Shown: positions 10,132 through 18,924 of the stretch, piece by piece | Layout: each line of letters opens with the position of its first letter | Position numbering within the stretch: the first letter of the stretch is position 1 | Source: a marine actinobacterium MedAcidi-G1 | GTDB lineage: Bacteria > Actinomycetota > Acidimicrobiia > Acidimicrobiales > MedAcidi-G1 | Length of the DNA: 64,000 bases | Direction of reading: 5' to 3' | NCBI GenBank assembly: GCA_000817085.1 | Contig: JUEM01000002.1 | Coordinates: 1 to 64,000 of the forward strand | The notes under the pieces: generated by a model | The model's input: the letters and a program-made list of their open reading frames with translations, nothing else | Told to the model about the DNA's origin: nothing | The model's database searches: none | Position numbers and translations under genes: made by a program

Positions 10132-11265
10132 ATGGTTGATATTAGAACCCCTAATTTTGGAAAGAGTAAACTTTTACGTCATATTGATTTTTCAATCCCT
10201 GTACTTGCTTTGTGTTTAAGTGGAGTTGGATTGTTGATGGTTTATTCGGCAACTAAAAAACCTTTTGAGGTAGTAGTAAAAAATGACCTTTTGTATTTCC
10301 AAAGACAGGCAATTTTTCTAGTTTTAGGGATTGTCGGGATGGTAATTGTCATAGCGTTTGGCCATAAAAGGCTTCAAAGGCTGGTTCCTTTGATTTATTT
10401 GGTGATACTCGGATTGTTATTTTCAGTATTATTTTTTGGCGTTGAAAAAAAAGGAACTAAAGGTTGGTATGAGTTTGGGATTTACCACTTTCAACCATCT
10501 GAATACTGCAAAATCGGAATTGTTTTAGTACTCGCTTTTTTACTCAGTGGAGATGATGGAATAAGCAAAAAAAGATTGGCACTTACACTCTTTGCTGTCG
10601 CTTTACCCGTTGTGGCCATACTTGCCCAGCCTGACTTGGGAACGATACTCGTGTACGGGGCGATAACTGCTGGCATGGTTGTAGCAGCTGGAATTCAAGG
10701 ACGGTATCTATTTGTCCTATTTTTGATTCTCTTGACAGGAGTAATAGCTGTATTTGAATCTGAAACCCTTGAGGACTATCAAGTCTCAAGATTACTGGTC
10801 TTTGTTAATGATGATGAATCCACAGCTGCAAGTTACAACTTGGAGCAAGCGCAAATAGCAATTGGTAATGGAGGAATCACTGGGAGTGGGTTGTTTAAGG
10901 GAACGCAAAATAATTCTGATTTAGTTCCAGAGCAACAGACAGATTTTATATTTACAGTAATAGCAGAAGAAACAGGGTTTCTAGGAAGTATTTTTGTCCT
11001 AGCTCTAATAGGGCTTTTACTGTTCAGAATTTGGCGAATCGGACGATTGGCTGAAGATACTTTCGGACTGCTGATTTCTGTTGGAATTTTTTGTATGATT
11101 CTTTTTCAAACCTTTCAGAGTGTGGGAATGTCGACTGGGATAATGCCTATTACAGGAATTCCGTTACCTCTAATTAGTTATGGAGGATCTTCTATTGTGA
11201 CAACTTTTCTTGGGCTTGGATTAATAGAAAGTGTTCATATGAGACGTCATGAAAGATCAAATTAA
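10132..11265 (+). CDS. rodA: SEDS-family peptidoglycan glycosyltransferase RodA
   Basis: Polytopic membrane enzyme that polymerises lipid II into glycan strands and is the partner of the upstream PBP2. About ten hydrophobic segments are visible. Family landmarks are QRQAIFLVLGI, HFQPSEYCKIG, the AQPDLGT motif, a cytoplasmic loop with GGITGSGLFKGTQ and PEQQTDFIFTVIAEETGFLG, and the C-terminal PLPLISYGGSS. Length is 377 aa. It is the last gene of the mre operon. In many actinobacteria a pair of radical-SAM genes (TIGR03960/TIGR03936) follows; here a 302 bp gap leads directly to the RNase E/G gene. Confidence 0.96.
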   Translation: MVDIRTPNFGKSKLLRHIDFSIPVLALCLSGVGLLMVYSATKKPFEVVVKNDLLYFQRQAIFLVLGIVGMVIVIAFGHKRLQRLVPLIYLVILGLLFSVLFFGVEKKGTKGWYEFGIYHFQPSEYCKIGIVLVLAFLLSGDDGISKKRLALTLFAVALPVVAILAQPDLGTILVYGAITAGMVVAAGIQGRYLFVLFLILLTGVIAVFESETLEDYQVSRLLVFVNDDESTAASYNLEQAQIAIGNGGITGSGLFKGTQNNSDLVPEQQTDFIFTVIAEETGFLGSIFVLALIGLLLFRIWRIGRLAEDTFGLLISVGIFCMILFQTFQSVGMSTGIMPITGIPLPLISYGGSSIVTTFLGLGLIESVHMRRHERSN

Positions 11266-11567
11266 GCTGTATAACCTGAAAGAAAAGGTAAAATACAACT
11301 GAAGATGTTAGATCGCAAATCCACTCTATGGATATCACTGAAGAACGCATAGATGGAGTTACAATAAATTACAGAATTAGGTACTAAGCCACGCGTGCTA
11401 CGGCCGACACACCTATTGAAAAGAATTAACTCAGAACTAAGAACAGTACGTGTTCTAAGAAAAGAAGAATTAACTTTGCAGGGAATAAAAGAATTGAACA
11501 ATTATCAATCGAACTTTGCCCTGCCGCGCCTGCTGAGGTTTTGGCGTGAATAGAAGGGAAAAACTAA
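11266..11567. other. 302-bp non-coding gap between rodA and rne/rng
   Basis: No convincing reading frame is present on either strand. Visible elements are an inverted repeat AGAACA-GTACG-TGTTCT (11440-11456), a direct repeat AGAATTAACT (11422-11431 and 11466-11475), and a locally GC-rich stretch just before the RNase start (about 11518-11547). The GAAC/GTTC half-sites are 7 nt apart, not the 4 nt of a LexA box. The region probably holds the promoter and 5' untranslated leader of the RNase gene. Confidence 0.5.
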
Positions 11568-13148
11568 ATGTCCAACGAAAAGAAGAAAAAAGAAGACAAG
11601 TTTTCTTCGAATAATAAAGAAGACAAAAAGCCGCAAATTGGCGACAGTAAACCGGCACCGACTAAGGAGATCAAGAAAGATACTTCCGATAGTCAGCAAA
11701 AATCAAAAAATCAAAAACGAGACCGTAAGCGAAAGAATACAAGACCTTCAGGCTCTTCCAAAAGAGATCATGTAGAGGGAATTGGTGGGCACTCCCCGGT
11801 TGATCTGGATGAAGGCTCGTTACGTCACCGGCGTGGAAGGGAACGACGCGGAAAACCGATAGGGCGTTATTTGATGTGTGTTAGCGCTTCAGAAGGGGTG
11901 ACACAAATAGCGGTACTAGAAGGAAGGTCTTTAATCGAACACTATGTTTCCCACCCAGCAAATGATTGGAGTGAGATTCATGGAAACGTTTATTTAGGAA
12001 AGGTTCAAAATGTTTTGCCTGGCATGGAGGCAGCTTTTGTAGATATTGGAACACCTAAAAATGCCGTACTTTATCGAGGAGACTTACAGTTCGATGAGCA
12101 GGATATGGAAGACGCTTCTCCTGTTAAAATTGAAGAAGCACTAAAAGTTAACCAGAAAATAATTGCGCAAGTAACTAAAAATCCAATTTCTCACAAAGGA
12201 GCGCGTCTGAGCCAAGAGATTTCTATAGCGGGAAGATTTGTGGTTCTTATACCAGAAAGTAAAACCTTTGGTATCTCAAAACGTCTACCTGATTCAGAAA
12301 GACGCCGTCTGCGTTCTATCCTTGATCGAATAAAGCCTGCAGAACATGGAATTATTGTTAGAACAGCGGCAGAGGGTGTTACAGAGGAAGAGATTTCCTT
12401 AGATCTGACAAGATTAATTGAGCAGTGGGAGAGTATAAATTCACTTGCTAAAAAAGCGAAAGTCCCGTCGCTTCTTTATCGTGAACCCGAATTGGTCTTC
12501 CGTTACATTCGTGAAGAATTCAACAAAGACTTTCGTGGTGTTTTAATTGATGATCAAGAATTGTTTGAAAAAGTTAAAAATTATGCTGAAAGTGTTGCAC
12601 CTGCAATAGCAGACAGAGTTTCTTTTTACGATAAAAGCGAAGAAAAACTTTCCTTGTTTGAAAGACATCATGTGCATGAACAACTCATGAAAAGCCTTGA
12701 TAAGAAAGTCTGGCTTCCTTCTGGTGGTTCTTTAATTATCGAAAGTACGGAAGCTTTAACAGTAGTTGATGTTAATACCGGAAAAAATGTAGGTTCTTCA
12801 AGCCTTGAAGAAACAGTATTATCTAACAACCTTGAAGCAGCGGAAGAAATAGCACATCAGTTGAGACTAAGAGACATAGGTGGAATCATTGTTATAGATT
12901 TCATCGATATGGAGTTAGAAAAGAATCGTGAAGTAGTAGCTAACTCTCTTAGAGAAGCGTTACTGCGAGATAAAACTAGAACTCAGGTGTTTGACATTTC
13001 CGAATTAGGTCTGGTCGAAATGACAAGAAAACGTATCGGCGAAGGTCTGATCGAGTCTTTTACAGATGAGTGCGATGATTGTTCAGGGCGTGGGTTTGTA
13101 TTGGACGAAAAGCTTGTTTCAGCTTCTGATGGGGGAAAACACCGCTAG
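11568..13148 (+). CDS. rne: Ribonuclease E/G family endoribonuclease
   Basis: Single-strand-specific endonuclease for rRNA maturation and mRNA decay. Residues 1-100 are a Lys/Arg-rich disordered extension. An S1 RNA-binding domain starts near 137 (IHGNVYLGKVQNVLPGMEAAFVDIG). The catalytic metal ligands are Asp401 (VDVNTGKN) and Asp444 (IVIDFIDME). The zinc-link cysteines are C502 and C505 (CDDC). The 526 aa length has no long C-terminal scaffold, so it is an RNase G-like core with an N-terminal basic tail, as in several actinobacteria. The stop codon lies inside a hairpin that precedes rplU. Confidence 0.93.
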   Translation: MSNEKKKKEDKFSSNNKEDKKPQIGDSKPAPTKEIKKDTSDSQQKSKNQKRDRKRKNTRPSGSSKRDHVEGIGGHSPVDLDEGSLRHRRGRERRGKPIGRYLMCVSASEGVTQIAVLEGRSLIEHYVSHPANDWSEIHGNVYLGKVQNVLPGMEAAFVDIGTPKNAVLYRGDLQFDEQDMEDASPVKIEEALKVNQKIIAQVTKNPISHKGARLSQEISIAGRFVVLIPESKTFGISKRLPDSERRRLRSILDRIKPAEHGIIVRTAAEGVTEEEISLDLTRLIEQWESINSLAKKAKVPSLLYREPELVFRYIREEFNKDFRGVLIDDQELFEKVKNYAESVAPAIADRVSFYDKSEEKLSLFERHHVHEQLMKSLDKKVWLPSGGSLIIESTEALTVVDVNTGKNVGSSSLEETVLSNNLEAAEEIAHQLRLRDIGGIIVIDFIDMELEKNREVVANSLREALLRDKTRTQVFDISELGLVEMTRKRIGEGLIESFTDECDDCSGRGFVLDEKLVSASDGGKHR

Positions 13149-13170
13149 CAATTAGTCATAAGCGGTGTTT
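13137..13170 (+). promoter_or_regulatory. 10-bp hairpin spanning the rne stop codon, upstream of rplU
   Basis: AAACACCGCT (13137-13146) and AGCGGTGTTT (13161-13170) are perfect 10-bp inverted repeats with a 14-nt loop. The left arm includes the first base of the rne stop codon, and the right arm ends 30 nt before the L21 start. The T-run after the stem is only three bases, so it is a poor intrinsic terminator. Attenuation, an mRNA stability element or an RNase processing site in the L21 leader are all possible. The hairpin is seen directly; its role is inferred. Confidence 0.6.
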
Positions 13171-13200
13171 ACCAGTCTCCATTCAGCTAACCTTAATAGG

Positions 13201-13509
13201 ATGTATGCAGTAATAAGTACTGGTGGAAAACAGTACCGCGTGGAACAGGGACAACGCTTGTTAGTCGAGCGACTTGGTGAGATAAATTCTGATGTTGAAT
13301 TGAAACCTGTGATGCTAGTTGATGGGGATAGTGTTTTGGCTACACCTGAGTCTTTGGGTAACTCAAAAGTTACCGCTCGTGTGATTGCCGATGCTAAAGG
13401 TCCAAAAATTAAAGCTTTCACTTACAAGAATAAAAGTAATCAGCGTCGCCGATGGGGCCACAGGCAAAAGCTCGCAGAAATAGAAATTACGGGAATAAAG
13501 AAAGGCTAG
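13201..13509 (+). CDS. rplU: Large ribosomal subunit protein bL21
   Basis: Structural 50S protein that binds 23S rRNA. It reads MYAVISTGGKQYRVEQGQ at the start and contains KIKAFTYKNKSNQRRRWGHRQ, the basic rRNA-binding segment. I place the start at ATG 13201, not at an upstream in-frame ATG (13165), because the protein family begins exactly here; this gives 102 aa. It follows rne by 52 nt, with a hairpin between, and precedes rpmA by 4 nt. The rne-rplU-rpmA-obg order is conserved in actinobacteria. Confidence 0.96.
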   Translation: MYAVISTGGKQYRVEQGQRLLVERLGEINSDVELKPVMLVDGDSVLATPESLGNSKVTARVIADAKGPKIKAFTYKNKSNQRRRWGHRQKLAEIEITGIKKG

Positions 13510-13513
13510 TTGA

Positions 13514-13771
13514 ATGTCGAAAACCAAAGGTGGTGGGTCAACTCGAAATGGCCGGGATTCGAATGCACAAAGGCTAGGAGTAAAAGTGTTCGACGGTGGA
13601 AAGGTTCAAGCGGGTAGTATTATTATGCGCCAAAGAGGAACAAAGTTTCATCCTGGACAGAATGTAGGAAAAGGAGCTGATGATACTCTTTTCGCTACAG
13701 CAGATGGTGTTGTGAAGTTTGGTTTCCGTAGAGGACGTAAGCTAATCGACGTTCTTGGTGACTCTTCTTAA
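13514..13771 (+). CDS. rpmA: Large ribosomal subunit protein bL27
   Basis: 50S protein whose N-terminal tail reaches toward the peptidyl-transferase centre. The signature [19 protein letters not shown] is at residues 6-24, followed by [19 protein letters not shown]. The 85 aa length is standard. It is translated 4 nt after rplU. No Firmicutes-style N-terminal cleavage extension is present. Confidence 0.97.
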   Translation: MSKTKGGGSTRNGRDSNAQRLGVKVFDGGKVQAGSIIMRQRGTKFHPGQNVGKGADDTLFATADGVVKFGFRRGRKLIDVLGDSS

Positions 13772-13803
13772 GTGCTAATAACTTAGAAATACACTCAGTT
13801 TTT

Positions 13804-13820
13804 GGGATTTTGAATATCCC
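13804..13820 (+). terminator. Weak hairpin after rpmA
   Basis: GGGAT and ATCCC form a 5-bp stem with a 7-nt loop in the 83 bp between rpmA and obg, followed by GTAAGTTTTC. The stem is short and the T-run imperfect, so at most this is an attenuating terminator. Confidence 0.3.
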
Positions 13821-13854
13821 GTAAGTTTTCATTACTCTCTTCTGGGAGATACAA

Positions 13855-15099
13855 ATGTCAAATTTTGTTGATGAGTGCGGTGTCAATGTTTGTGCTGGCG
13901 ATGGTGGTGCAGGTGTTGTCTCATTCAGGCGTGAAGCTCACGTTTCTCGCGGTGGTCCAGATGGTGGAGATGGTGGAGATGGTGGAAATATTTGGATTGA
14001 AGCCAACCACAACGTTGCATCTCTCCTAGCATTCCGAGATCATCCACACAGGCGCGCAAAGAGCGGAACACATGGTTCAGGAGGCAAGCGACATGGAAAG
14101 TCAGCTGAAGAACTGATAATTAGAGTCCCTGAGGGAACCACTATCTATGAACTAGAAGGAGAACAGGTTTTAGCTGACCTCGCAAGCCATGGTGACCGGT
14201 GGTTGGCAGCGCGAGGAGGTAGAGGTGGAAGGGGTAATTCTCGGTTTCTTAGCAATAAAAGAAGGGCACCAACTTTTGCCGAACAAGGTGAAGAAGGTGA
14301 AGAAAAATGGTTACGAATGGAGTTACGTCTTCTCGCAGATGTTGCATTAGTGGGTTTTCCGAACTCAGGGAAAAGTACGTTTATATCAAAAATTTCAGCA
14401 GCTAAACCCAGAATTGCTGATTACCCGTTTACGACCCTCGAACCTAATCTAGGAGTTGTTCAGACTCCTGATATACCAGAATTCACCGTTGCAGATATAC
14501 CTGGTTTGATAGAAGGGGCAAGTGAAGGTAGAGGTCTGGGGCATCAGTTCTTAAGACATATAGAAAGAGCGAGTATCTTGTTGATACTTTTGGACCTATC
14601 TCAAACCTCAGAGCTTTCACCTGAACGACAAAGAACAGTATTAGAGAATGAATTGAACTCATATCGTCCAGAATTATTATCAAGACCACGAATCGTTGTC
14701 GGTTCACGTTCTGATATGGCAATAGAAAGTATTGATTTTGAAGGTCAAAAAATTTCTTCTATCAGCGGTGATGGAGTAAAAGAAGTTTTATATCAAATAG
14801 CCGGTTTGATTGAAGAAGTTCGTTCAAATAGACCTGTTAATCCAACGCGTATATTACACCAACCCGAACCCGAAGGTATACGAGTCGAAAAAGTTAGTGA
14901 AACCCAATGGGAGATTAGGGACAGAGAGTTAATAAGAATTGCTAATTTAAATGACTTAAACAATCCGGATGCATTGTTTTACTTGCAAGACCGTTTTAAA
15001 AGTATGGGCGTAAATAGGGCATTGATTCGCGCAAGAGTAAAAAAAGGTGAAATTGTAAAGATAGGAAAACTAGAGTTTGAGTATGACGAAGATGAATAA
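13855..15099 (+). CDS. obg: Obg/CgtA GTPase, ribosome assembly factor
   Basis: Essential GTPase that acts on the late 50S subunit and stress control. The N-terminal glycine-rich Obg fold (about 1-158) contains the repeated GGDGGDGG segment. The G domain has GFPNSGKST (G1), TTLEPNLGV (G2) and DIPGLIEGA (G3). A C-terminal OCT domain starts around residue 340 (GIRVEKVSETQWEI). Length is 414 aa. Its 3' end overlaps the start of proB, so the two are coupled. Confidence 0.96.
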   Translation: MSNFVDECGVNVCAGDGGAGVVSFRREAHVSRGGPDGGDGGDGGNIWIEANHNVASLLAFRDHPHRRAKSGTHGSGGKRHGKSAEELIIRVPEGTTIYELEGEQVLADLASHGDRWLAARGGRGGRGNSRFLSNKRRAPTFAEQGEEGEEKWLRMELRLLADVALVGFPNSGKSTFISKISAAKPRIADYPFTTLEPNLGVVQTPDIPEFTVADIPGLIEGASEGRGLGHQFLRHIERASILLILLDLSQTSELSPERQRTVLENELNSYRPELLSRPRIVVGSRSDMAIESIDFEGQKISSISGDGVKEVLYQIAGLIEEVRSNRPVNPTRILHQPEPEGIRVEKVSETQWEIRDRELIRIANLNDLNNPDALFYLQDRFKSMGVNRALIRARVKKGEIVKIGKLEFEYDEDE

Positions 15100-16189
15100 A
15101 ACGGTAGTCGTTAAGGTGGGAACTTCTTCGATAACAGACGAAGAAGGGAAAATATCACAAAAGTCAGTCGCAAAGATTTGTCATGAAGTCGCAGATCTTA
15201 AGCGCTCTGGAAATAATGTCGTAATCGTAACTTCTGGAGCTATAGCTGCCGGACTTCCTTTCTTGGGTTTAACAGGAGAGAAGAGGCCGCAGGATCCGTC
15301 AACTCTGCAAGCCATTTCTGCTATAGGTCAAGGCTCCCTCATAGGTATTTATCGTGAAGAGTTAGCTAATCATCAATTGTTAGCAGGGCAGGTTCTATTA
15401 GCCCCTTTAGATTTTTTTGTTCGATCACAGTACCTCCACGCTCGTAACACTCTCATGACACTTATCGATTTAGGTGTTATTCCTGTAGTAAATGAAAATG
15501 ATGCAATTGCTGACGATGAAATTCGTTTTGGCGATAACGATCGCATTGCTGCACTAGTAGCCCATCTGGTTGAAGCAGATTTACTAGTTTTACTTACTGA
15601 TACCTCAGGTCTATTCACTGCCGATCCGAGAATGGACTCTGAAGCTTCTTTAATAGAAGAAATAATAGAAATAGATCAGGAGATGGAGAAATACGCTGGA
15701 GGCAGCAGTTCAGATCGAGGAAGTGGAGGGATGGCATCCAAATTGGCAGCAGCAAAAATAGCTAGCTGGTCAGGAGTTAGAACTGTAATAGCTAATGCTT
15801 CCCGAGCTGAAATTCTAAAAGATGCTTGCAATGAGGTAGGTGGAATTGGAACCGTTGTGCATCCTCGAGACACCCGATTAAATGCCCGTAAACTTTGGAT
15901 CGCATTTGCTGTGGGTTCTAATGGGCAAATAATGGTAGATGAAGGTGCCCGTAAAGCTTTGCAAGGAAGTGCTTCTTTGCTTCCAACTGGAGTGCTGAAA
16001 AGTATTGGAGATTTTGAAATCGGTGACGCTGTCGAAATAATTGATGAAAAATCAAAAATTTTTGCAAAAGGTATCGTTAGACAAGATTCAAAAAATGTCA
16101 GGAAAAATGCTGGTTTGAATACATCTCAATTACCAGAAGATGTTTCTAACGAAGTTATTCACACTGATGATCTAGTAATGCTTCCTTAG
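15083..16189 (+). CDS. proB: Glutamate 5-kinase
   Basis: Phosphorylates glutamate in the first step of proline synthesis. The amino-acid-kinase domain (about 1-260) shows VVVKVGTSSIT, TSGAIAAGLPFLG, NENDAIADDEIRFGDND and LTDTSGLFTADPR. A PUA domain occupies the C terminus (about 280-355). I chose the ATG at 15083; TTG 15077 and ATG 15092 are also possible. It overlaps obg by up to 23 nt. The usual partner proA is not downstream; instead murJ converges and the two genes overlap by 3 nt at their ends. Confidence 0.94.
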   Translation: MTKMNKTVVVKVGTSSITDEEGKISQKSVAKICHEVADLKRSGNNVVIVTSGAIAAGLPFLGLTGEKRPQDPSTLQAISAIGQGSLIGIYREELANHQLLAGQVLLAPLDFFVRSQYLHARNTLMTLIDLGVIPVVNENDAIADDEIRFGDNDRIAALVAHLVEADLLVLLTDTSGLFTADPRMDSEASLIEEIIEIDQEMEKYAGGSSSDRGSGGMASKLAAAKIASWSGVRTVIANASRAEILKDACNEVGGIGTVVHPRDTRLNARKLWIAFAVGSNGQIMVDEGARKALQGSASLLPTGVLKSIGDFEIGDAVEIIDEKSKIFAKGIVRQDSKNVRKNAGLNTSQLPEDVSNEVIHTDDLVMLP

Positions 16190-17859
16190 TCTCTATTTAA
16201 ATTTCTTAATTTTTTTTTAGAACTTTCGATCAAAACTAGAGATTCTCGCACACCATTTTTACTCGAGATGATGATGTATGTAAGTATTGCGGCAGGTACA
16301 CAGACTAAGCAATTTATTATTTCATTCATATCGGATAAGAACCACCTAGCAATAATGGAAACAGCTAGTGCTGAAATGGTCGCAGGTAAAAGCTTTAATA
16401 TTGGGGATGAAGGATAGGAATCTAAAAAAACTTTGCTGTTAGTTTTTTTAGCTAAGAAGAGCATTTCGATCCAAGCAGCTACTGCTGAAGCTAGGGCTAA
16501 CCCCATAGCTCCCAAATGAGGATTTTCTGGCAAAGACCTAACACTTTCGCTTAATGGCCCCCAATTATTAAGGATGCTTCCAGGTTCTTTTTCTAAAGCT
16601 GCATTCGAGATAAAGAGCCTATCCATAGGAAACATGAGCAGTAATCCCATAGTAAAAGAGATTGTTACTCTTAAAGTTGCGGAAAGAGCAGGAGTTTTAG
16701 TATCGCCATTTGCGTATAGAACACTTTGATACAACCTCGAAATACCTATTGCAGGGATACCAAGAGAATATGCAGCCAATGTTGCGGCCACCACAATAGT
16801 GTCGTCTCTATCAAATGAGCCCCATTGGAAAATAACTCCGATAATTTGATCTCCGATTGAAATATAAATCACCGAGGTTAAAAGCATCAAGAAAGAAGTT
16901 TGTTTGATTCCTTGGCCTAAGCGTTTATTTAGGTACTCTTTTTCTGTATTTCTTGACATCTCCGGAAGTTCAGCTGCAGCAATACTCATGGCAAAAAGAC
17001 TTATTGGAAGAATGTACAGAACTTGTGCGGACATTAGCGCTGCGACTGCTCCAGTTGCAAGCAGCGAAGCTAGAACTAGGTCAAAGTAAGCGGAAATTTG
17101 GACTACACCTTTACCCAAAACCGTGGGGTTGAAGCGTTTGATTATCTCTTTTACAGGTGGATTTTTCCAAGAAAATGAGAATCTTATTTTAGTTCGTAAT
17201 TTAATTACTCCTGAAAATTGAAATAGAAGTTGAGCGATTCCACCAAGGAGTAAACCCCATGCTGCTGCTTTGGCTGCTTTTGTCGGATCCCAATCTTTAT
17301 TTATAGCAATAAACAAAATCACAATCTGCGCAGCATTCCAGATAACTGGAGCAACATAAGATAAAAAGAATTTCCTGTGACTATTTAACACTCCGAGGCA
17401 CCAGGCGGAGAGTACAAGAAAACCAATTCCACCTGTAGTTATTTTGATCAAATCAGCTGTCAAATCTAGTTTTTCTGAGGTGAACCCAGGAGTCAAAATT
17501 TTAGCCATTGGTCTTGCGATTAGAATTCCAAGAAGAGTTAGTGCGCCTGTAAAGGCAATTAGAAGACCTGCTACGGCACCAGCAGCATCGCCTGCTTCTT
17601 TCTCTTTGCCTTCGGAAAGCAGTTTGCTGTACACAGGAATAAATGAGCTTGACAAAGATCCTTCTCCTAAGAGGTTTTGAAGAATGTTGGGTACTCGCAG
17701 AGATGCACTGAATGCATCAGCTGCTGGGCCTAGACCAAGAACGGAACGAAGTAAAGACTCTCTTAGCAAGCCCGCCAAACGTGAAAGCAGTATTCCTGCA
17801 CCAATTTTTTTTGCTCCGCTATTTCCGGAAATAGCCTGAGTTTCTTTAGAGGAGTCCAA
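16186..17859 (-). CDS. murJ: Lipid II flippase MurJ (MviN, MOP superfamily)
   Basis: Polytopic membrane protein of 557 aa with about 14 hydrophobic segments. MurJ proteins flip lipid-linked peptidoglycan precursors across the membrane. The N-terminal signature GILLSRLAGLLRESLLRSVLG contains the conserved RxxGxxRE-type motif and is followed by ADAFSASLRVPNILQNLLGEGSLSSSF. It starts with TTG at 17859 behind AGAGGT. No extra C-terminal kinase-like domain, as in mycobacterial MviN, is present. It is divergent from the MoxR/VWA pair and convergent with proB. Confidence 0.93.
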   Translation of the reverse strand: MDSSKETQAISGNSGAKKIGAGILLSRLAGLLRESLLRSVLGLGPAADAFSASLRVPNILQNLLGEGSLSSSFIPVYSKLLSEGKEKEAGDAAGAVAGLLIAFTGALTLLGILIARPMAKILTPGFTSEKLDLTADLIKITTGGIGFLVLSAWCLGVLNSHRKFFLSYVAPVIWNAAQIVILFIAINKDWDPTKAAKAAAWGLLLGGIAQLLFQFSGVIKLRTKIRFSFSWKNPPVKEIIKRFNPTVLGKGVVQISAYFDLVLASLLATGAVAALMSAQVLYILPISLFAMSIAAAELPEMSRNTEKEYLNKRLGQGIKQTSFLMLLTSVIYISIGDQIIGVIFQWGSFDRDDTIVVAATLAAYSLGIPAIGISRLYQSVLYANGDTKTPALSATLRVTISFTMGLLLMFPMDRLFISNAALEKEPGSILNNWGPLSESVRSLPENPHLGAMGLALASAVAAWIEMLFLAKKTNSKVFLDSYPSSPILKLLPATISALAVSIIARWFLSDMNEIINCLVCVPAAILTYIIISSKNGVRESLVLIESSKKKLRNLNRD

Positions 17860-17981
17860 TTCTTTTACCTCTTTTCTTATAGAAGGTTAGTCGTAGGTTG
17901 ATTGGAGTGTGATTAGGGAAAGCATTTTCTGAGAATAACTATTTGTTATTAGTTGTATTTTTCCTTGAGGATGAGGCTTTG
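17860..17981. promoter_or_regulatory. Divergent promoter region, murJ and MoxR genes
   Basis: This is the only non-coding DNA between the divergent murJ and MoxR genes. A perfect inverted repeat AATAAC-TATTT-GTTATT occupies 17934-17950. GAGGATGAGG (17967-17976) is a plausible Shine-Dalgarno region for the TTG start at 17982. An in-frame TTG at 17943 would add 13 hydrophobic residues that do not look like the family. Confidence 0.35.
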
Positions 17982-18905
17982 TTGAAAGATACGCTCATTC
18001 AAGTGGATTACAGATTCGAAGATGTAAACGGTGTTCGTTCAGGCTTGAACGATGTTAGTTATTTAGCAGACGACGGTATTGCAGGAATTGTCTATTTAGC
18101 TGATCGTCTTGCTAAGCCTGTCCTCATAGAGGGCCCAGCTGGAACAGGAAAAACTCAGCTCGCTAAAAGCGTTGCAGAAATGAGTGATGCACGTTTGATT
18201 CGTTTGCAGTGCTACGAGGGGCTTGATGAATCAAAAGCCTTGTATGAATGGAATTACAAAAAGCAACTTTTGCGTATTCAAGCTGAAGATGATACTCGAG
18301 ACTGGAGCGAGATAGAAGATGACCTTTTCTCCGAAGATTTTCTCTTAAGTCGTCCGCTTCTGGAGGCAATTCGAGCTGAAGACCCAGTGGTACTTTTGAT
18401 TGATGAAGTTGATCGTGTGGAAATTGAAACTGAAGCATTGTTGCTGGAAATACTCTCTGAATATCAAGTGTCGATACCGGAATTAGGAACTGTCGAAGGT
18501 ACTCAAGTGCCTTTGGTTTTCTTAACATCGAACGGCACACGTGAACTCTCTGAAGCCCTAAAAAGAAGGTGTTTGTATCTTTACATTGATTATCCCGACT
18601 TGGATAGAGAACGAGAGATAATTAATGCGAAAGTTCCAGGAATGGATAAAAATCTGGCTGATCAAATAGCTAGGATAGTTCGTTCGATTAGGCAGTTGGA
18701 TTTGAAGAAACACCCTTCTGTTTCAGAAACTCTTGACTGGGCAAAAACACTTCTTTTGTTGGGTGTAGAGAAAATTGATGCAGATATCGCTACAGACACT
18801 GTGAATGTTTTATTGAAGTACAGGTCAGACATAGAAAAAGCTACTAAAGAATTTGCAGATAACCCTGATTCGATAGAAGAAGTTGAAGAAGAGGGTGCAG
18901 CCTAA
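17982..18905 (+). CDS. MoxR-type AAA+ ATPase (CoxD-like)
   Basis: AAA+ ATPase of the MoxR group, which usually acts as a metal-cofactor or complex-maturation chaperone with a VWA-domain partner. Walker A GPAGTGKTQ lies near residue 51, Walker B VVLLIDEVDRVE follows, and an arginine-finger region reads LKRRCLYLYIDYPDLDRE. The TTG at 17982 gives 307 aa. The C-terminal tail is acidic. Its end is next to or overlaps the start of a CoxE-type VWA gene, the standard MoxR arrangement. No carbon monoxide dehydrogenase (coxMSL) genes are present in the window, so its client is unknown. Confidence 0.88.
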   Translation: MKDTLIQVDYRFEDVNGVRSGLNDVSYLADDGIAGIVYLADRLAKPVLIEGPAGTGKTQLAKSVAEMSDARLIRLQCYEGLDESKALYEWNYKKQLLRIQAEDDTRDWSEIEDDLFSEDFLLSRPLLEAIRAEDPVVLLIDEVDRVEIETEALLLEILSEYQVSIPELGTVEGTQVPLVFLTSNGTRELSEALKRRCLYLYIDYPDLDREREIINAKVPGMDKNLADQIARIVRSIRQLDLKKHPSVSETLDWAKTLLLLGVEKIDADIATDTVNVLLKYRSDIEKATKEFADNPDSIEEVEEEGAA

Positions 18906-18924
18906 GCTGCAGCGTCGTTTAGTA

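Noticed and set aside
11440-11456. LexA/SOS-box-like dyad before the RNase gene
   Set aside because: The GAAC and GTTC half-sites are 7 nt apart, whereas the actinobacterial LexA box needs 4.
13152-13421. Minus-strand ORF over rplU
   Set aside because: It is the antisense shadow of a certain ribosomal protein gene and has no recognisable protein content.
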